From the NCBI GenBank assembly GCA_964451365.1, contig CAYVIB010000022.1, positions 1-64,000 on the forward strand: 64,000 bases of DNA, given 5' to 3'. Shown here piece by piece: positions 25,052 through 34,288 of this stretch. Source of the DNA: CAYVIB01 sp964451365. GTDB lineage: Bacteria > Pseudomonadota > Gammaproteobacteria > Pseudomonadales > Cellvibrionaceae. Position 1 is the stretch's first letter; every line of letters starts with the position of its first letter. The translations under genes were made by a program, and so were the position numbers. The notes below the pieces were generated by a model. It was not told the origin of the DNA. It searched no databases and saw nothing but the letters and a program-made list of their open reading frames with translations.

Positions 25052-25815
25052 GTACGGTATTGGTTGCACTGAAAGATGTCCGGCTCCAGTACGGCCAACG
25101 AAGCGTATTGAACGATATCAGTCTGGAAATCCATCGCGGCGAAATCACCACTGTCATTGGCCCCAACGGCGCCGGCAAGAGCTGCCTCGTCAAGCTGGTA
25201 ACCGGACTGTCCGAGCCCACCGCCGGCACGATTGCTCGCGAATCCAGTGTGAAAATTGGCTATATGCCGCAGTTTCTCGCGCTCGACCGCAGCATGCCTG
25301 TCAAGGTTGGGCGGTTTCTGAGCCTGGCGGAGCCAGACAAAACCCGCAGAAAAAGCACATTGGAAAGGTTGGGAATAGTTCACCTGGCCGGCGCGCAGAT
25401 ACAGGGCCTGTCCGGCGGCGAATTCCAACGGGTACTGCTCGCCCGGGCAATACTGCGCAAGCCCGATCTGCTGGTGCTGGATGAACCGCTGCAGGGAGTC
25501 GACATCAATGGCCAGGTCGCGCTTTATCGCCTGATTGCTTCGCTCCGGGACGAGCTCAACTGCGCTATCCTGATGGTGTCCCACGATCTGCATCTGGTGA
25601 TGGCCCAAACCGACAAGGTTATCTGCCTCAACCAGCATATATGTTGTTACGGCCGCCCCGAAAACGTTAGCCGGGACCCGGAATACCTGAGAATGTTCGG
25701 CGCCAGGGCGGTCGAGGATATCGCTATTTATTCCCACCAGCACGACCACCATCACGACATACACGGCGACGTGGTGGAGTGCGGTAATCATTGTCACCAC
25801 AACCACCATGATTGA
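25048..25815 (+). CDS. znuC: Zinc ABC transporter, ATP-binding protein ZnuC
   Basis: The 255-residue ATPase has Walker A GPNGAGKS, signature LSGGEFQRVLLAR, Walker B LLVLDEP and the switch His in MVSHD. The GTG start overlaps the zur stop. The C-terminus is rich in His (HQHDHHHD, then HCHHNHHD), a common zinc-binding tail in this family. It powers import through ZnuB. The stop overlaps the znuB start by 8 bp. Confidence 0.95.
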   Translation: MSTVLVALKDVRLQYGQRSVLNDISLEIHRGEITTVIGPNGAGKSCLVKLVTGLSEPTAGTIARESSVKIGYMPQFLALDRSMPVKVGRFLSLAEPDKTRRKSTLERLGIVHLAGAQIQGLSGGEFQRVLLARAILRKPDLLVLDEPLQGVDINGQVALYRLIASLRDELNCAILMVSHDLHLVMAQTDKVICLNQHICCYGRPENVSRDPEYLRMFGARAVEDIAIYSHQHDHHHDIHGDVVECGNHCHHNHHD

Positions 25816-26596
25816 CTTTCTTGTTCTGGCACTGCTGGCGGGAGTCGGCGTGGCAATCATTGCCGGGCCGCTGGGAGCCTTTACCGTCTGGCGCAGGATG
25901 GCCTATTTCGGCGATACCCTGGCGCATTCCGCCCTGCTGGGCATCTCTCTCGGGCTGTTTCTGGAAATTAACGTCAACCTGGGAATCATCCTCGCCTGCA
26001 GCCTGATCGCTTTCATGCTTTCAACCCTGCAAAGCCGGTCCCGCCTGGCGATCGACAGCTTGCTCGGTATTCTTTCCCATTCCTCCCTGGCACTGGGGTT
26101 GGTGTGCATCAGTTTCTTTTCCGACACGCGGGTGGATATTTACAGCTATCTCTTTGGTGATTTATTGACCGTCACCGTGCAGGAAGTGGTGATGATCTAT
26201 ATCGTGGGTCTCATCAGCCTCGGGATCCTGGTTTACTTCTGGCGTTCCCTGCTTATTGTCGCCATCGATGAAGATATGGCGAAGGTGGAAGGCAATCCGG
26301 TGGAATTTCTGCGTTTGTTGCTGATGCTGCTAATGGCGGTGGTGATTGCCGTGGCGATGAAGGTGGTGGGCGTGTTACTGATTACCGCACTGCTGATTAT
26401 TCCCGCCGCCGCCAGCCGGCGGCTGTCTTCATCGCCGGAGGCAATGGCGATAATGGCAACCATTATCGCGATGCTTTCAGTAATTTTGGGATTGGCTGCG
26501 TCCTGGTTTATCGATTCGCCGGCGGGGCCGTCGATTGTGTTAGGCGCAACCATGCTTTTTTGTTTGAGCTATTGCTGGAAAGCCGCTCATTATTAA
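25808..26596 (+). CDS. znuB: Zinc ABC transporter, permease ZnuB
   Basis: The 262-residue ABC-3 family permease has about eight membrane helices and the family sequences GPLGAFTVWRRMAYFGDTLAH and LLITALLIIPAAASRRLS. It forms the channel for zinc with ZnuC and ZnuA. It overlaps znuC, and ends 6 bp before the convergent SCO gene. Confidence 0.95.
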   Translation: MIDFLVLALLAGVGVAIIAGPLGAFTVWRRMAYFGDTLAHSALLGISLGLFLEINVNLGIILACSLIAFMLSTLQSRSRLAIDSLLGILSHSSLALGLVCISFFSDTRVDIYSYLFGDLLTVTVQEVVMIYIVGLISLGILVYFWRSLLIVAIDEDMAKVEGNPVEFLRLLLMLLMAVVIAVAMKVVGVLLITALLIIPAAASRRLSSSPEAMAIMATIIAMLSVILGLAASWFIDSPAGPSIVLGATMLFCLSYCWKAAHY

Positions 26597-26602
26597 CCCG
26601 GG

Positions 26603-27274
26603 TTAATCGTAATCAAACGATTTCACAATAGATTGAAATGTCGTTTTTAGCTTGGCCAACTCAAACGGCGGCCGAAAGAACCCATGGTAATGACCATAGG
26701 GGTTAATCAACACGATATTGCCGGTGTGATCGACCGTATAATCGTCATCCAGCATCACTTTGTTGAAAGCCACATTAACATTCTGGGCCAGGCTCATCGT
26801 CTGCACGAACTCGCCGGTAACACCGACAAAATCCGGGTGAAAATACGGAACGTACTCCGCCAGTTTTTCCGGCGTATCGCGTGCCGGATCGACGCTGACC
26901 ATCAGCACCTGCGTTTGATCAGCAACGTCACTGTCCAACTGTTTTACCACCTGGGATAACTTTGCCAGGGTGGTGGGACAGATATCAGGGCAGTGGGTAA
27001 AACCAAAATAAATCAATGTCCACTTGCCTTTCAGGTTTTCCAGGGAAAACGGTCGGCCTTGATGGTCAACCATTGTAAAATCCCCGATTATCCGCGGTTT
27101 GTCGAACACAATAGCACCGTTTGCGCGAAGTTCAGCGGCGGACATAATGCGCGGTGAGAGCATTTTGTGCAGAAACAACACAAGTATCACTGCCATTACC
27201 ACCAGGCAGGAAATAACTGTAATCCAGATCGCTTTTCGTTGTTGAGGGGACTTTGTATTTACGGAATTTTCCAT
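26603..27274 (-). CDS. SCO1/SenC copper chaperone for cytochrome c oxidase
   Basis: The 223-residue protein has one N-terminal membrane anchor (about 15-36) and a thioredoxin-fold domain facing the periplasm. The copper ligands are Cys95 and Cys99 in THCPDICP and His183 in TVDHTGN. SCO proteins load or reduce the CuA site of subunit II. It is the last gene of the minus-strand heme A/assembly group. Confidence 0.94.
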   Translation of the reverse strand: MENSVNTKSPQQRKAIWITVISCLVVMAVILVLFLHKMLSPRIMSAAELRANGAIVFDKPRIIGDFTMVDHQGRPFSLENLKGKWTLIYFGFTHCPDICPTTLAKLSQVVKQLDSDVADQTQVLMVSVDPARDTPEKLAEYVPYFHPDFVGVTGEFVQTMSLAQNVNVAFNKVMLDDDYTVDHTGNIVLINPYGHYHGFFRPPFELAKLKTTFQSIVKSFDYD

Positions 27275-27295
27275 GGGTTATCTAAACGGGAAAAA

Positions 27296-28198
27296 TTAAA
27301 GTGGCATAAGATAGTGATCCAACAGCATGATGCCGAACAGAGCCATTAAATAAATAATGGAATAGCGGAATGTATCCATGCCCGCGTTCGGATTTTTACC
27401 TATCATCAAAACAATGGCGTAATACAAAAAACCCAACCCGAGCACAACCGCACCCAGCAGGTACAGCGTGTTGAGCATATGCGTGGCAAAGGGCAGCAGG
27501 GTAACCGCGATCAGCATCAATGTGTAAAGAATGATATGGAACTTGGTGTAGTTCTCACCATGCGTGACCGGCAACATGGGAATTTTCGCATTGGCGTATT
27601 CCTTTTTCCGGTGAACCGCCAGCGCCCAAAAGTGCGGTGGTGTCCAGGCGAAAATAATCAACACCAGCAGCAGTGCGTGGCCATGGATTTCCCCGGTAAC
27701 GGCGGTCCAGCCCAGCAGGGGTGGCGCGGCACCGGCAAGGCCACCGATAACGATGTTTTGCGGTGTGGCCCGCTTTAAAAAGAAGGTATAGATAAATGCG
27801 TAACCCACCAGCGATGCCAGCGTCAGCCAGGCAGTCAGGGCGTTAATCCAGACCATCAGGATCGTCATGCCGGCCAGCCCGAGGACGAACGCAAACGCAA
27901 TGGCATTTTTCGGTGCGATGCGGCCCCTGGCCACCGGTCGATTAAAAGTGCGGGCCATTTTTACATCAATGTGGCGATCCACCAGATGATTGACTGTCGC
28001 CGCCGAACCCGCGCAAAGGCCGATGCCCAGGTTACCCAGAACCAACACATGCAACGGCACCATGCCCGGCACCGCCAGCAGCATTCCGATCAGTGAAGTT
28101 AAAAGCATCAGCGCCACCACACCCGGCTTGGTGAGTTCGTAATAGTCCCGCCAGGAGGCGCTCGATTCATGTGATAGGGATAATTCGGGTTCGGACAT
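27296..28198 (-). CDS. ctaB: Protoheme IX farnesyltransferase (heme O synthase)
   Basis: The 300-residue UbiA-family membrane enzyme has the prenyl-diphosphate motif NHLVDRHIDVKM and the second Asp region. It farnesylates heme B to heme O, the substrate of CtaA just upstream. The name cyoE is also used; ctaB fits the cox setting. The 25-bp gap to ctaA suggests co-transcription. Confidence 0.95.
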   Translation of the reverse strand: MSEPELSLSHESSASWRDYYELTKPGVVALMLLTSLIGMLLAVPGMVPLHVLVLGNLGIGLCAGSAATVNHLVDRHIDVKMARTFNRPVARGRIAPKNAIAFAFVLGLAGMTILMVWINALTAWLTLASLVGYAFIYTFFLKRATPQNIVIGGLAGAAPPLLGWTAVTGEIHGHALLLVLIIFAWTPPHFWALAVHRKKEYANAKIPMLPVTHGENYTKFHIILYTLMLIAVTLLPFATHMLNTLYLLGAVVLGLGFLYYAIVLMIGKNPNAGMDTFRYSIIYLMALFGIMLLDHYLMPL

Positions 28199-28223
28199 AA
28201 AAAATTCCGCTGGTACTCTTTTC

Positions 28224-29408
28224 TTAAACCGTTTTCACGGTCTGGATTCGGTGATTGACGGTGATAATCGTTAACAACAGCAGTGCGCCACCGGCATTGT
28301 GCGCGACCGCCACAGTCAGAGGCAGGCTGAACTCCACGTTGCTGATACCCAAAGCTATCTGGCCCAGGAGAACAACCGCTGTCACTATGGCCATCAATCG
28401 CGCGGAAAATTCCCGCACTCGCCACAACCGCACAACCAGCACTGTCACAAGGATAAACGTCAGCAATGCTCCAATGCGGTGGGACAAATGGATCGCCGTA
28501 CGCGCATCGTTATCCAGCAGTCCGCCCAGGTAATTGGGTCCAACATGCTGAAAAATATTAAATCCCTGAGCGAAGTCCGCTTCAGGCCACCAGCGGTTGT
28601 GGCACATGGGAAAATCCGCGCACGCCAATGCGGCGTAGTTGGAGGTTGTCCAGCCACCCAGGGCAATCTGGACGATCACCATAACAAGCGCAACCGCCGC
28701 AAGCAATCGCAGGCGCAACAAGGGTGCGACAGACCGCGCCGGGAATTGCCAGTGGTATTTCCCGGTTCGTTGAATCAGCAACCAGATCAAGCTAAGCGTG
28801 GCAAACCCCCCCAGCAGATGCGCGGTAACAACCTGCGGCCATAGCTTCAGGGTAACGGTCCACATGCCGAAGAGCCCCTGCAGAATAACGAATCCCGCCA
28901 GCAATGCCATCAGTTTCAGTGGCTGTTGATGTTCCGCGGGTGTTTTTGCATAAGCCAGGCGAAGGAGGTTGGCAAAATAGATTGCCACAAGCACAAGCAG
29001 GTAGGGATCGAGCGCATCGCCCACAACAATGCGCGCGATTGTTCCGGCGACCAGCACACTCAATAACAGCACGATGCCGCGCCAGGATTTGTCGGAAGAG
29101 GTACTGTTTACAGCACGCACGGCCAAACCGAAAATAACCAGGATAACCAGGCCCAACGTCGAGGCGAATATACGGTGGATCTGTTCAGGCCAGGTTTTAT
29201 CGGTTTCCACCGGGGTGTCGGCAAACGCCTGATTGGCCGCGTGAATGTCCTCCGCTGAAGTGGGCACCCAGAGGTGGCCGTAACAGGTTGGCCAGTCCGG
29301 ACACCCAAGGCCCGCATGCACAAGGCGGGTAAATGCGCCGAGCACAACAACGGTAATTGCCAGAAAGACGGCAAGACAGGACAAATAAAACAGCGGAGAT
29401 TTTTTCAT
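28224..29408 (-). CDS. ctaA: Heme A synthase CtaA (COX15)
   Basis: This 394-residue membrane protein has eight helices and paired histidines in two homologous halves (RLVHAGLGCPDWPTCYGH, EQIHRIFAS, ADFPMCHNRWWP, HLSHRIGALL). It oxidises the C8 methyl of heme O to a formyl group. The long form with an extended middle loop is typical of COX15-like type 2 synthases. It is part of the operon supplying heme A to the aa3-type oxidase at 31.1-35.4 kb. Confidence 0.93.
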   Translation of the reverse strand: MKKSPLFYLSCLAVFLAITVVVLGAFTRLVHAGLGCPDWPTCYGHLWVPTSAEDIHAANQAFADTPVETDKTWPEQIHRIFASTLGLVILVIFGLAVRAVNSTSSDKSWRGIVLLLSVLVAGTIARIVVGDALDPYLLVLVAIYFANLLRLAYAKTPAEHQQPLKLMALLAGFVILQGLFGMWTVTLKLWPQVVTAHLLGGFATLSLIWLLIQRTGKYHWQFPARSVAPLLRLRLLAAVALVMVIVQIALGGWTTSNYAALACADFPMCHNRWWPEADFAQGFNIFQHVGPNYLGGLLDNDARTAIHLSHRIGALLTFILVTVLVVRLWRVREFSARLMAIVTAVVLLGQIALGISNVEFSLPLTVAVAHNAGGALLLLTIITVNHRIQTVKTV

Positions 29409-29416
29409 CGCAAAGT

Positions 29417-30034
29417 TTATTGGTAGTCGATGGAGTATTTCAGTGCCCGCTTCAGGTCTTTCAACAGATCGTTACCATGAATTTCAGCTGTGTAGGCCAT
29501 CATGGCAAAACCCTCCTGGTCCACCAGCAGGTAATAGGGCGTCTCTTCCAGGTTCAAGTCTAAATCGGTCGTACCGACCCAGTTGTCCCAGCGGGTGCGA
29601 TCGACATTCACTACCTTAAGAAAAGGGTGCTCTTCCTTTATCCCATTTAAAAACTCTTCCCCCTGCGCACCCGCAAGGTTAACAGCGTAACGCTCAACGC
29701 GAGTGCCTTTTTCGCCCAGGCGAATATGTACCTGCCGGGTGGTGTAAAGATTTTTCCGACAGTTCTCGTTGCAGCCATGCGGAACCGGTAAAAAAATCCG
29801 CCATTTCTTGTCGTCATTAATTTCCTGTAACACCGCTTCATTGCCATCGGCCAGGATTTCGGTAACGTGGTTGGCCGGCGATATCAGTTTACCGGTGTTC
29901 ACTGTATCCTCGGGTACGCCGATGCCGGTAAAGAAAACAAAATAAGCAGCCGCAATGGGCAGAATGCTCACCATAAGAATGGCGATCAGCGGTTTCTTAC
30001 TTCTCGCGGGAATGTATTTTTCTTCGTTCGACAT
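29417..30034 (-). CDS. Conserved membrane-anchored protein of the cox assembly cluster
   Basis: The 205-residue protein has one N-terminal helix (about 17-37) and a periplasmic domain with PHGCNENCRKNLY, a Cys-x3-Cys placed where SCO proteins have theirs. The fold looks thioredoxin-like, ending ETPYYLLVDQEGFAMMAY. It lies between SURF1 and ctaA, as does an unnamed protein in Pseudomonas cox loci. A role in copper or thiol chemistry during oxidase assembly is inferred. Confidence 0.8.
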   Translation of the reverse strand: MSNEEKYIPARSKKPLIAILMVSILPIAAAYFVFFTGIGVPEDTVNTGKLISPANHVTEILADGNEAVLQEINDDKKWRIFLPVPHGCNENCRKNLYTTRQVHIRLGEKGTRVERYAVNLAGAQGEEFLNGIKEEHPFLKVVNVDRTRWDNWVGTTDLDLNLEETPYYLLVDQEGFAMMAYTAEIHGNDLLKDLKRALKYSIDYQ

Positions 30035-30038
30035 ATCT

Positions 30039-30782
30039 TTATTTTCGATTTCGGGTCAATACCTGCGCGATATTGCTGTTTGTGTATAGAAAAAGTATTA
30101 CCAGCGCCACAGCCATGGCAAACCATTGCACCGCATATGCTCGATGCTTTTCCGGCGTCATATTGATCGGCTGCCAATTTACCGCCAGCGCGCCGGGGCT
30201 ATCCGCATCAATCTGTAAAGCTTGCGGAAAAAGGGGTTCTCCCATCTGCCGCTGCATCACATTCATATCCAGTTCGAGCAAACGATGAGGCCATTCGCTT
30301 ACCCGGTTTTGCGATTCGTCGATAAACGGCGAATCCGCCGGCGTTACCAACATGCCCGATAACACCAGATCACCTTCCGGCGTGGAAAACTCCGGCAGTT
30401 CATCCCGATAGGCTTTTGCCGCAATCCAACCGCGATTCACCGCGACTCGCGCGTCGCCTTCGGTTTGGAACAGCATTATAACGTGATACCCGAGGCGGCC
30501 ATCCTGTATTTTGTTCTCCAACAGCCAGTATTTCCCATCAAGGAATTTGCCGGTCATCCGTACCCGCCGATAATTAGCCTGTGCCGTTTTCACGTCGCTG
30601 AAGTCGACCGGCGGCAATGCTTGCTGTTGCCGGTACTCTTCTTGTATGGTTTGTTTTTCCTCCGCCCGATGTAGCTGCCAAAACCCTAAACTCACCAGCA
30701 ACGGCAGCAGCAACAGGGTAAAAAGTGTAATCTTCCAGTTGAGTTTGAAGGCAAATTTCGGCTTGTCATTCAACTGGTTCAT
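30039..30782 (-). CDS. SURF1 family cytochrome oxidase assembly protein
   Basis: The 247-residue protein has two membrane helices, one near each end, around a periplasmic domain. Family marks are LGFWQLHRAEEKQ, LLENKIQDGRLGYHVIM and VNRGWI, ending YAVQWFAMAVAL. SURF1 helps insert heme A into subunit I. It leads the SURF1-to-SCO run on the minus strand. A small gene on the opposite strand lies just upstream. Confidence 0.93.
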   Translation of the reverse strand: MNQLNDKPKFAFKLNWKITLFTLLLLPLLVSLGFWQLHRAEEKQTIQEEYRQQQALPPVDFSDVKTAQANYRRVRMTGKFLDGKYWLLENKIQDGRLGYHVIMLFQTEGDARVAVNRGWIAAKAYRDELPEFSTPEGDLVLSGMLVTPADSPFIDESQNRVSEWPHRLLELDMNVMQRQMGEPLFPQALQIDADSPGALAVNWQPINMTPEKHRAYAVQWFAMAVALVILFLYTNSNIAQVLTRNRK

Positions 30783-30797
30783 CCGAAGGCACCGCTT

Positions 30798-31049
30798 ATG
30801 GGACTGAAAATCGCTATCGTCGTTTTGTTCATTGCCGTTGTGGCCAGTCTCAGCAGCGGATTGGTTTTCCTGCTCAAAGACCTGAACGCACCGAAGTCGA
30901 AACGCGCGCTATACGCACTGGGAATCAGGATCACGCTTGCCGCCACATTATTGGGCTTGATCGCTTACGGACTTCAAAGCGGAAAGCTGGGCAGCACGGC
31001 CCCCTGGGATAGACAACAACCAAACTCAACTGCGCAGGATCAAAACTAA
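30798..31049 (+). CDS. DUF2909-type twin transmembrane protein
   Basis: The 83-residue protein has two helices (about 4-27 and 40-61) linked by KDLNAPKSKRALYALGIRIT, and a polar tail. It resembles the small DUF2909 protein that sits in the same place and orientation in Pseudomonas cox loci. Its function is unknown; conservation of place suggests a role in the oxidase. It is the only + strand gene in the cox block. Confidence 0.8.
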   Translation: MGLKIAIVVLFIAVVASLSSGLVFLLKDLNAPKSKRALYALGIRITLAATLLGLIAYGLQSGKLGSTAPWDRQQPNSTAQDQN

Positions 31050-31083
31050 CTGACAGCGGTAGCTCAAAACAGTTTACCGGTAT

Positions 31084-31111
31084 AAAAAATATCGGGGAGC
31101 CGGAGCTCCCC
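31084..31111 (-). terminator. Terminator downstream of coxC
   Basis: On the minus strand GGGGAGC (31111-31105) pairs with GCTCCCC (31100-31094) around a 4-base loop, with a T run at 31089-31084. It ends the coxB-coxA-ctaG-coxC unit. Confidence 0.75.
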
Positions 31112-31119
31112 AACGATGA

Positions 31120-32031
31120 TTAACCCAAGATATAAACAAAGATAAACAGGCCCAGCCAGACCACATCCACAAAGTGCCAATACCAGCTCGACGCCTCGAA
31201 ACCAAAGCTGTCATGATGGTTAAAGTGGCCTTTAAATACTGAACGCAGAAACTGGACCAGCAGCATGAATGTGCCGAGAGTCACGTGCATGCCGTGAAAG
31301 CCGGTCAGCATAAAGAACGTGGTTCCGTAAACACCGGAATTCAGTGTCAGGCCCATTGCGTGGTAAGCGTGGTAGTACTCGTAAACCTGCACATGCAGGA
31401 AGATAATTCCCAACAGTACGGTAAAACCAAGCCAGGCGTTAAAAGCTTTCCTGTTGTTGTTTTTTAACGCGGTGTGGGCGAAATGCACGGTAAAGCTGGA
31501 AGTCAGCAGGATCACCGTGTTCCAGAAAGGCAACCAGGTAAACCAGTTTCCGATACCGGGATTGCTCATATTTTCATGCGGACCGAGCCGCGTGGCACTC
31601 TCGCCGTTAAGCGCCATGTCCGGCGTGGTCATCAACGGCCAATCGGCTTTGAAATCATTCCACAACAGTTCGCTGGTCGGACCTTCGGAAAGCCAGGGTA
31701 ACGCGAAAGCACGAATATAGAAAAGGGCCCCAAAAAACGCGGCAAAAAACATAACTTCGCTGAAAATAAACCAACCCATTCCCCACACGTAGGAACGTTT
31801 CAGTTGCGCGCTGTTTTTACCGGCCAGGTTCTCCGCGATAACCGTGGAGAACCAGTTGTATAAAACCACTGCCATCATGCCAAAACCCAGGAGGAAAACG
31901 AACTTTCCGCTGGCGTTTTGGTTAATCCAGTTCCCCAGTCCAAATACCGTTAAAAACAGCGCAATCGATGCAAAAATCGGCAATTTGCTTTGCTCTGGAA
32001 CGTAATAATGTTCGTGTTGATGTTCTGCCAT
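31120..32031 (-). CDS. coxC: Cytochrome c oxidase subunit III
   Basis: The 303-residue membrane protein has seven predicted helices and family signatures MGWFIFSEVMFFAAFFGA and GFHGMHVTLGTFML, ending SSWYWHFVDVVWLGLF. It supports the proton-pumping core of the oxidase. It is the last gene of the coxB-coxA-ctaG-coxC unit. Confidence 0.96.
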   Translation of the reverse strand: MAEHQHEHYYVPEQSKLPIFASIALFLTVFGLGNWINQNASGKFVFLLGFGMMAVVLYNWFSTVIAENLAGKNSAQLKRSYVWGMGWFIFSEVMFFAAFFGALFYIRAFALPWLSEGPTSELLWNDFKADWPLMTTPDMALNGESATRLGPHENMSNPGIGNWFTWLPFWNTVILLTSSFTVHFAHTALKNNNRKAFNAWLGFTVLLGIIFLHVQVYEYYHAYHAMGLTLNSGVYGTTFFMLTGFHGMHVTLGTFMLLVQFLRSVFKGHFNHHDSFGFEASSWYWHFVDVVWLGLFIFVYILG

Positions 32032-32061
32032 GTTTCTATCCCGTCGTTCTATATTGGCAAT

Positions 32062-32700
32062 TTAATTTTTGGCCATTAAGGTTTGTGTTTCAGATTCTGC
32101 TGGTTGTTCATCATTGGTCCGGGCTTGCTTCAGCTCGGACTGTTTGCTCTGTACCGCATCGGGCGATGTTTTGGTTACATCAAAAAGCGTGTATGACAGT
32201 GTGATTGTATTGACGCCTTTTGGCATATCCTGGTCGACGATGAACTGCAGCCCCAATTCCGCCGATTCACCCGGTCCCAGCGCCTGCTGGTTAAAGCAAA
32301 AACATTCCGTCTTGTGGAAATAATCCGTCGCGTTGTGTGGCACCAGACTGGGCACCGCCTGTCCCACCATAATTTCGCCAGTGGGGTTTTCCGCGTAGAA
32401 ATGGGTGGTCACAGCCTCGCCCGGATGCACATCGATAGAAAAATCCATGGGTTTGAATTCCCACGGCATATTTTCGTTTTTCGTACCGACAAACTGCACC
32501 CGAACCACACGGCTGGAGTCCACCTTGCTTTCCACCGCCTCATAGCGGCCCTTGGTTTTACCGTTGATGCCCGTCAACTCGCAAAACAGCGTGTATAGCG
32601 GGGGCATCACCCACATTGCGAAAGCAAACATGGCGATAGCCAGCATCACCAACTTCACAAAAGTGACTTTAACCGCCTGCTTTTCATGTTGCGTTGTCAT
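32062..32700 (-). CDS. ctaG: Cytochrome c oxidase assembly protein CtaG/Cox11
   Basis: The 212-residue protein has one membrane anchor (about 12-35) and an Ig-like periplasmic domain. The copper-binding FHKTECFCFNQQ has Cys133 and Cys135. Cox11 delivers copper to CuB of subunit I. It lies 24 bp after coxA. Confidence 0.95.
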   Translation of the reverse strand: MTTQHEKQAVKVTFVKLVMLAIAMFAFAMWVMPPLYTLFCELTGINGKTKGRYEAVESKVDSSRVVRVQFVGTKNENMPWEFKPMDFSIDVHPGEAVTTHFYAENPTGEIMVGQAVPSLVPHNATDYFHKTECFCFNQQALGPGESAELGLQFIVDQDMPKGVNTITLSYTLFDVTKTSPDAVQSKQSELKQARTNDEQPAESETQTLMAKN

Positions 32701-32724
32701 ACCAGGACCACTACCGTCGGTTGA

Positions 32725-34275
32725 TTATTTCACTTCCGGTGGCGTGGCAAAAGTGTGGTACGGCGCTGGGGACGGCACTGTCCACTCAAGGCCGTGGGAA
32801 CCTTCCCACACTTCCTGGGTTGCCTTTTTGCCACTGACGATGGTTCTAATCACGATGTACAGGAACAGGATTTGCGCCGCCCCGAACAGGAGAGCGCCGA
32901 TCGAGGAGATCATGTTCCAGTCCGCCCACAGCGGGTTGTAGTCCGGGATACGGCGCGGCATGCCGGCCAGGCCGGAGAAGTGCATCGGGAAGAATGTCAC
33001 GTTCAGGCCGATAAATGCCAACCAGAAGTGGGTTTTGCCCAGGACTTCGTTATACATATGGCCGCTCCACTTGGGCAGCCAGTAATAAACTGCGGCGGTG
33101 ATGGAGAAGATAGCTCCCGGCACCAACACGTAGTGGAAGTGAGCGACTACGAAATAGGTATCGTGGTACTGGAAGTCCGCTGGCGCGATAGCCAGCATCA
33201 GGCCGGAAAAGCCGCCGATGGTGAACAGGATAACGAAAGCGATAGCGAACAGCATCGGCGTTTCGAAGGTCATCGAGCCTTTCCACATGGTGGTAACCCA
33301 GTTGAACACCTTCACGCCGGTAGGTACCGCGATCAGCATGGTCGCGTACATAAATACCAGCTCGCTGAACAGCGGCATGCCCACGGTGAACATATGGTGC
33401 GCCCACACGATAAAGCTCAGGAAGGCAATGGACGCAGTGGCGTACACCATCGACGAATAACCGAACAACGGCTTGCGCGCGAATGTTGGAATAATCGCGC
33501 TGACAATACCGAACGCCGGCAGAATCATGATGTAAACCTCGGGGTGACCAAAGAACCAGAACACGTGCTGGAACAGGACCGGATCGCCACCGCCGGCGGC
33601 ATCGAAGAAGCTGGTGCCGAAGTGGATATCCATCAGCATCATGGTTACCACGCCCGCCAGTACCGGCATAACAGCAATCAGCAGGTAAGCCGTGATCAGC
33701 CAGGTCCAGACGAACAACGGCATTTTCATCAGGGTCATACCCGGCGCGCGCATATTCAGGATGGTGGCGATGATGTTGATTGCCCCCATGATCGAACTGG
33801 CACCCATAATATGAATAGCGAATATGAAGAAAGTGACCGAGGGCGGCGCATAGGTGGTGGACAGCGGAGCGTAGAAGGTCCAACCGAAGTTGGGCGCGCC
33901 GCCTTCCATGAACAACGTGGATGCCAGCATCGCGAAGGCAAAGGGCAGAATCCAGAAACTCCAGTTGTTCATACGCGGCAGGGCCATGTCGGGAGCACCG
34001 ATCATCATCGGCACCATCCAGTTGGCCAGGCCGACAAAAGCCGGCATCACCGCACCGAATACCATTACCAGGCCGTGCATGGTGGTCATCTGGTTAAAGA
34101 ATTCAGGCTCGACGATTTGCAGACCCGGCTGGAACAGCTCCGCCCGGATAATCAGGGCGAATACGCCGCCCAGCAAAAACATCGCAAAACTGAACCACAG
34201 GTACATGCTACCTATGTCTTTGTGGTTGGTTGTGTACAACCAGCGGGTAAACCCTTTCGCAGGACCATGTGCCAT
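32725..34275 (-). CDS. coxA: Cytochrome c oxidase subunit I
   Basis: The 516-residue heme-copper subunit has twelve helices. MTTMHGLVMVF and VAHFHYVLVPG carry heme ligands. FWFFGHPEVYIMILP has the CuB His and cross-linked Tyr region, with WAHHMFT for the other CuB ligands. I used the ATG at 34275 (MAHGPAKGF), with GGGGG before it, rather than 34353, which would overlap coxB. It reduces oxygen to water and pumps protons. Confidence 0.97.
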   Translation of the reverse strand: MAHGPAKGFTRWLYTTNHKDIGSMYLWFSFAMFLLGGVFALIIRAELFQPGLQIVEPEFFNQMTTMHGLVMVFGAVMPAFVGLANWMVPMMIGAPDMALPRMNNWSFWILPFAFAMLASTLFMEGGAPNFGWTFYAPLSTTYAPPSVTFFIFAIHIMGASSIMGAINIIATILNMRAPGMTLMKMPLFVWTWLITAYLLIAVMPVLAGVVTMMLMDIHFGTSFFDAAGGGDPVLFQHVFWFFGHPEVYIMILPAFGIVSAIIPTFARKPLFGYSSMVYATASIAFLSFIVWAHHMFTVGMPLFSELVFMYATMLIAVPTGVKVFNWVTTMWKGSMTFETPMLFAIAFVILFTIGGFSGLMLAIAPADFQYHDTYFVVAHFHYVLVPGAIFSITAAVYYWLPKWSGHMYNEVLGKTHFWLAFIGLNVTFFPMHFSGLAGMPRRIPDYNPLWADWNMISSIGALLFGAAQILFLYIVIRTIVSGKKATQEVWEGSHGLEWTVPSPAPYHTFATPPEVK

Positions 34276-34288
34276 AATTTCGACCCCC